From the NCBI GenBank assembly GCA_003963455.1, contig RXJA01000296.1, forward strand, positions 1-53,826: a stretch of 53,826 nt of DNA, given 5' to 3'. The position numbers were made by a program, and so were the translations under genes. Source of the stretch: Hyphomicrobiales bacterium (GTDB taxonomy: Bacteria; Pseudomonadota; Alphaproteobacteria; Rhizobiales; Rhizobiaceae). The number at the start of each line of letters is the position of its first letter. Position 1 is the stretch's first letter. The notes beneath the pieces are model-generated. The model saw only the letters and a program-made list of their open reading frames with translations, had not been told where the DNA came from and made no database searches. Below are positions 53,233 to 53,826 of the stretch, piece by piece.

Positions 53233-53284
53233 GATCTCCTGGTCGAAGGCCGGCGCAATGCTCGGGCCCGCGGAGGAGACAACG

Positions 53285-53826
53285 ATGAAAGCCCAGGTTC
53301 TCACCAGATACGACGACAGCCTGACCGGGAGCGAATGGGTCTCCCAACAGGAAGTCCCGGACCCTAAGATCACCAAATCCACGGACGTGATCGTGCGCAT
53401 CGGCGGCGCCGGCGTTTGCCGGACGGACCTGCACATCATCGAGGGCGTATGGCGCCCGCATATGGATCCGACCGGGGACGCCCTGCTGCCGCTGATCATG
53501 GGCCACGAGAACGCCGGCTGGGTCGAGGCGATCGGCAAGGAGGTGGAAGGCATCAAGGTCGGTGATCCGGTCATCGTCCATCCGAAGATATCCGGCGGCA
53601 CCTGCCTCGCCTGCCGTCGCGGCTTCGACATGCATGGCCCCGGGAAGTTTCCGGGGCTCGACTGCAATGGCGGCTACGCCGAATATCTTTGCACCTCCGA
53701 GCGCAACATCGTGGCGCTGCCGAAGACGCTGGCGCCCAAGGATGTCGCGCCCTACGCGGATGCGGGCCTGACGGCCTACCGTGCCGCCAAGAAGGCGAGC
53801 CGGCATTTGCTGCCCGGCGAAAGCTG
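53285..53826 (+). CDS. Zinc-type (MDR) alcohol dehydrogenase, N-terminal part
   Basis: 180 codons are visible and the gene runs past the window end. GGAGGA precedes the ATG. The catalytic zinc ligands are in GAGVCRTDLH (Cys and His) and MGHENAG (His, Glu). At the structural zinc loop, which usually has four Cys, the sequence is SGGTCLACRRGFDMHG, so only two remain. Preceded by a perfect sigma-54 promoter and a divergent AcoR-like activator, like secondary-alcohol or acetone/propanol utilisation loci. The missing downstream genes would decide the pathway. Confidence 0.88.
   Translation, partial: MKAQVLTRYDDSLTGSEWVSQQEVPDPKITKSTDVIVRIGGAGVCRTDLHIIEGVWRPHMDPTGDALLPLIMGHENAGWVEAIGKEVEGIKVGDPVIVHPKISGGTCLACRRGFDMHGPGKFPGLDCNGGYAEYLCTSERNIVALPKTLAPKDVAPYADAGLTAYRAAKKASRHLLPGES

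Overview
The window looks like chromosomal DNA of a rhizobial alphaproteobacterium, most likely Mesorhizobium or a close relative. The reasons are high GC, tightly overlapping ATGA gene junctions, a cyoCD-SURF1-ActS/ActR block, many ABC transporters for sugars and branched-chain amino acids, and three copies of a mosaic palindromic repeat of the rhizobial RIME type. No tRNA, rRNA, CRISPR array, transposase or phage gene was recognised.

Layout. (1) 1-3173: respiratory core genes, namely the end of cyoC, cyoD, a SURF1-like factor and the redox two-component pair actS/actR. (2) 3216-6921, minus strand: etfB-etfA and a membrane iron-sulfur protein of the EtfD/DgcB type, an electron route from flavin dehydrogenases to quinone. 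(3) 7213-17942, plus strand: an Rbs-type ABC transporter followed by a GMC oxidoreductase, its small subunit, a CMD-fold protein, an aldehyde dehydrogenase, an SMP-30-type lactonase and a LysR regulator. (4) 17963-29776: a module around a GntR-like LacI repressor. Its minus operon is SDR, metallo-beta-lactamase (MBL) hydrolase, HIBADH-like dehydrogenase and MmgE/PrpD. A second MBL hydrolase, a second SDR and an SBP-ATPase-permease sugar transporter complete it. Four near-identical palindromes (consensus TTGKTACCGRTAWCAA) mark its promoters. (5) 29849-36001: a Liv-type transporter (livF, livM-livG fusion, livH, and a divergent SBP) and a third MBL hydrolase. (6) 36344-43081: a fourth ABC system in which one permease is fused to a lactonase-like beta-propeller, followed by a second, ligand-poor propeller. 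(7) 43144-51154: SDR, MmgE/PrpD and HIBADH-like genes on the minus strand, opposed by LysR, class III CoA-transferase, MmgE/PrpD and acyl-CoA dehydrogenase. (8) 51202-53826: a sigma-54 activator of the AcoR type with a divergent alcohol dehydrogenase behind a textbook -24/-12 promoter; the dehydrogenase runs off the window.

The main result is regulatory. Four divergent spacers (6922-7212, 33317-33892, 36002-36343, 46303-46517) each carry an 11-mer of the form ATARCAGCTAT or a one-base variant. This ties etfBAD, three transporters, an MBL hydrolase, the second MmgE/HIBADH/SDR set and the CoA-transferase/acyl-CoA dehydrogenase operon into one probable LysR regulon. Two closely similar LysR proteins are encoded in the window. 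Together the genes suggest one large catabolic island: uptake of one or several plant-type, lactone-, sugar-acid- or carboxylate-like compounds, lactone opening, alcohol and aldehyde oxidation, CoA activation, and acyl-CoA dehydrogenation with electrons leaving through EtfBA-EtfD. The substrate cannot be named from sequence alone.
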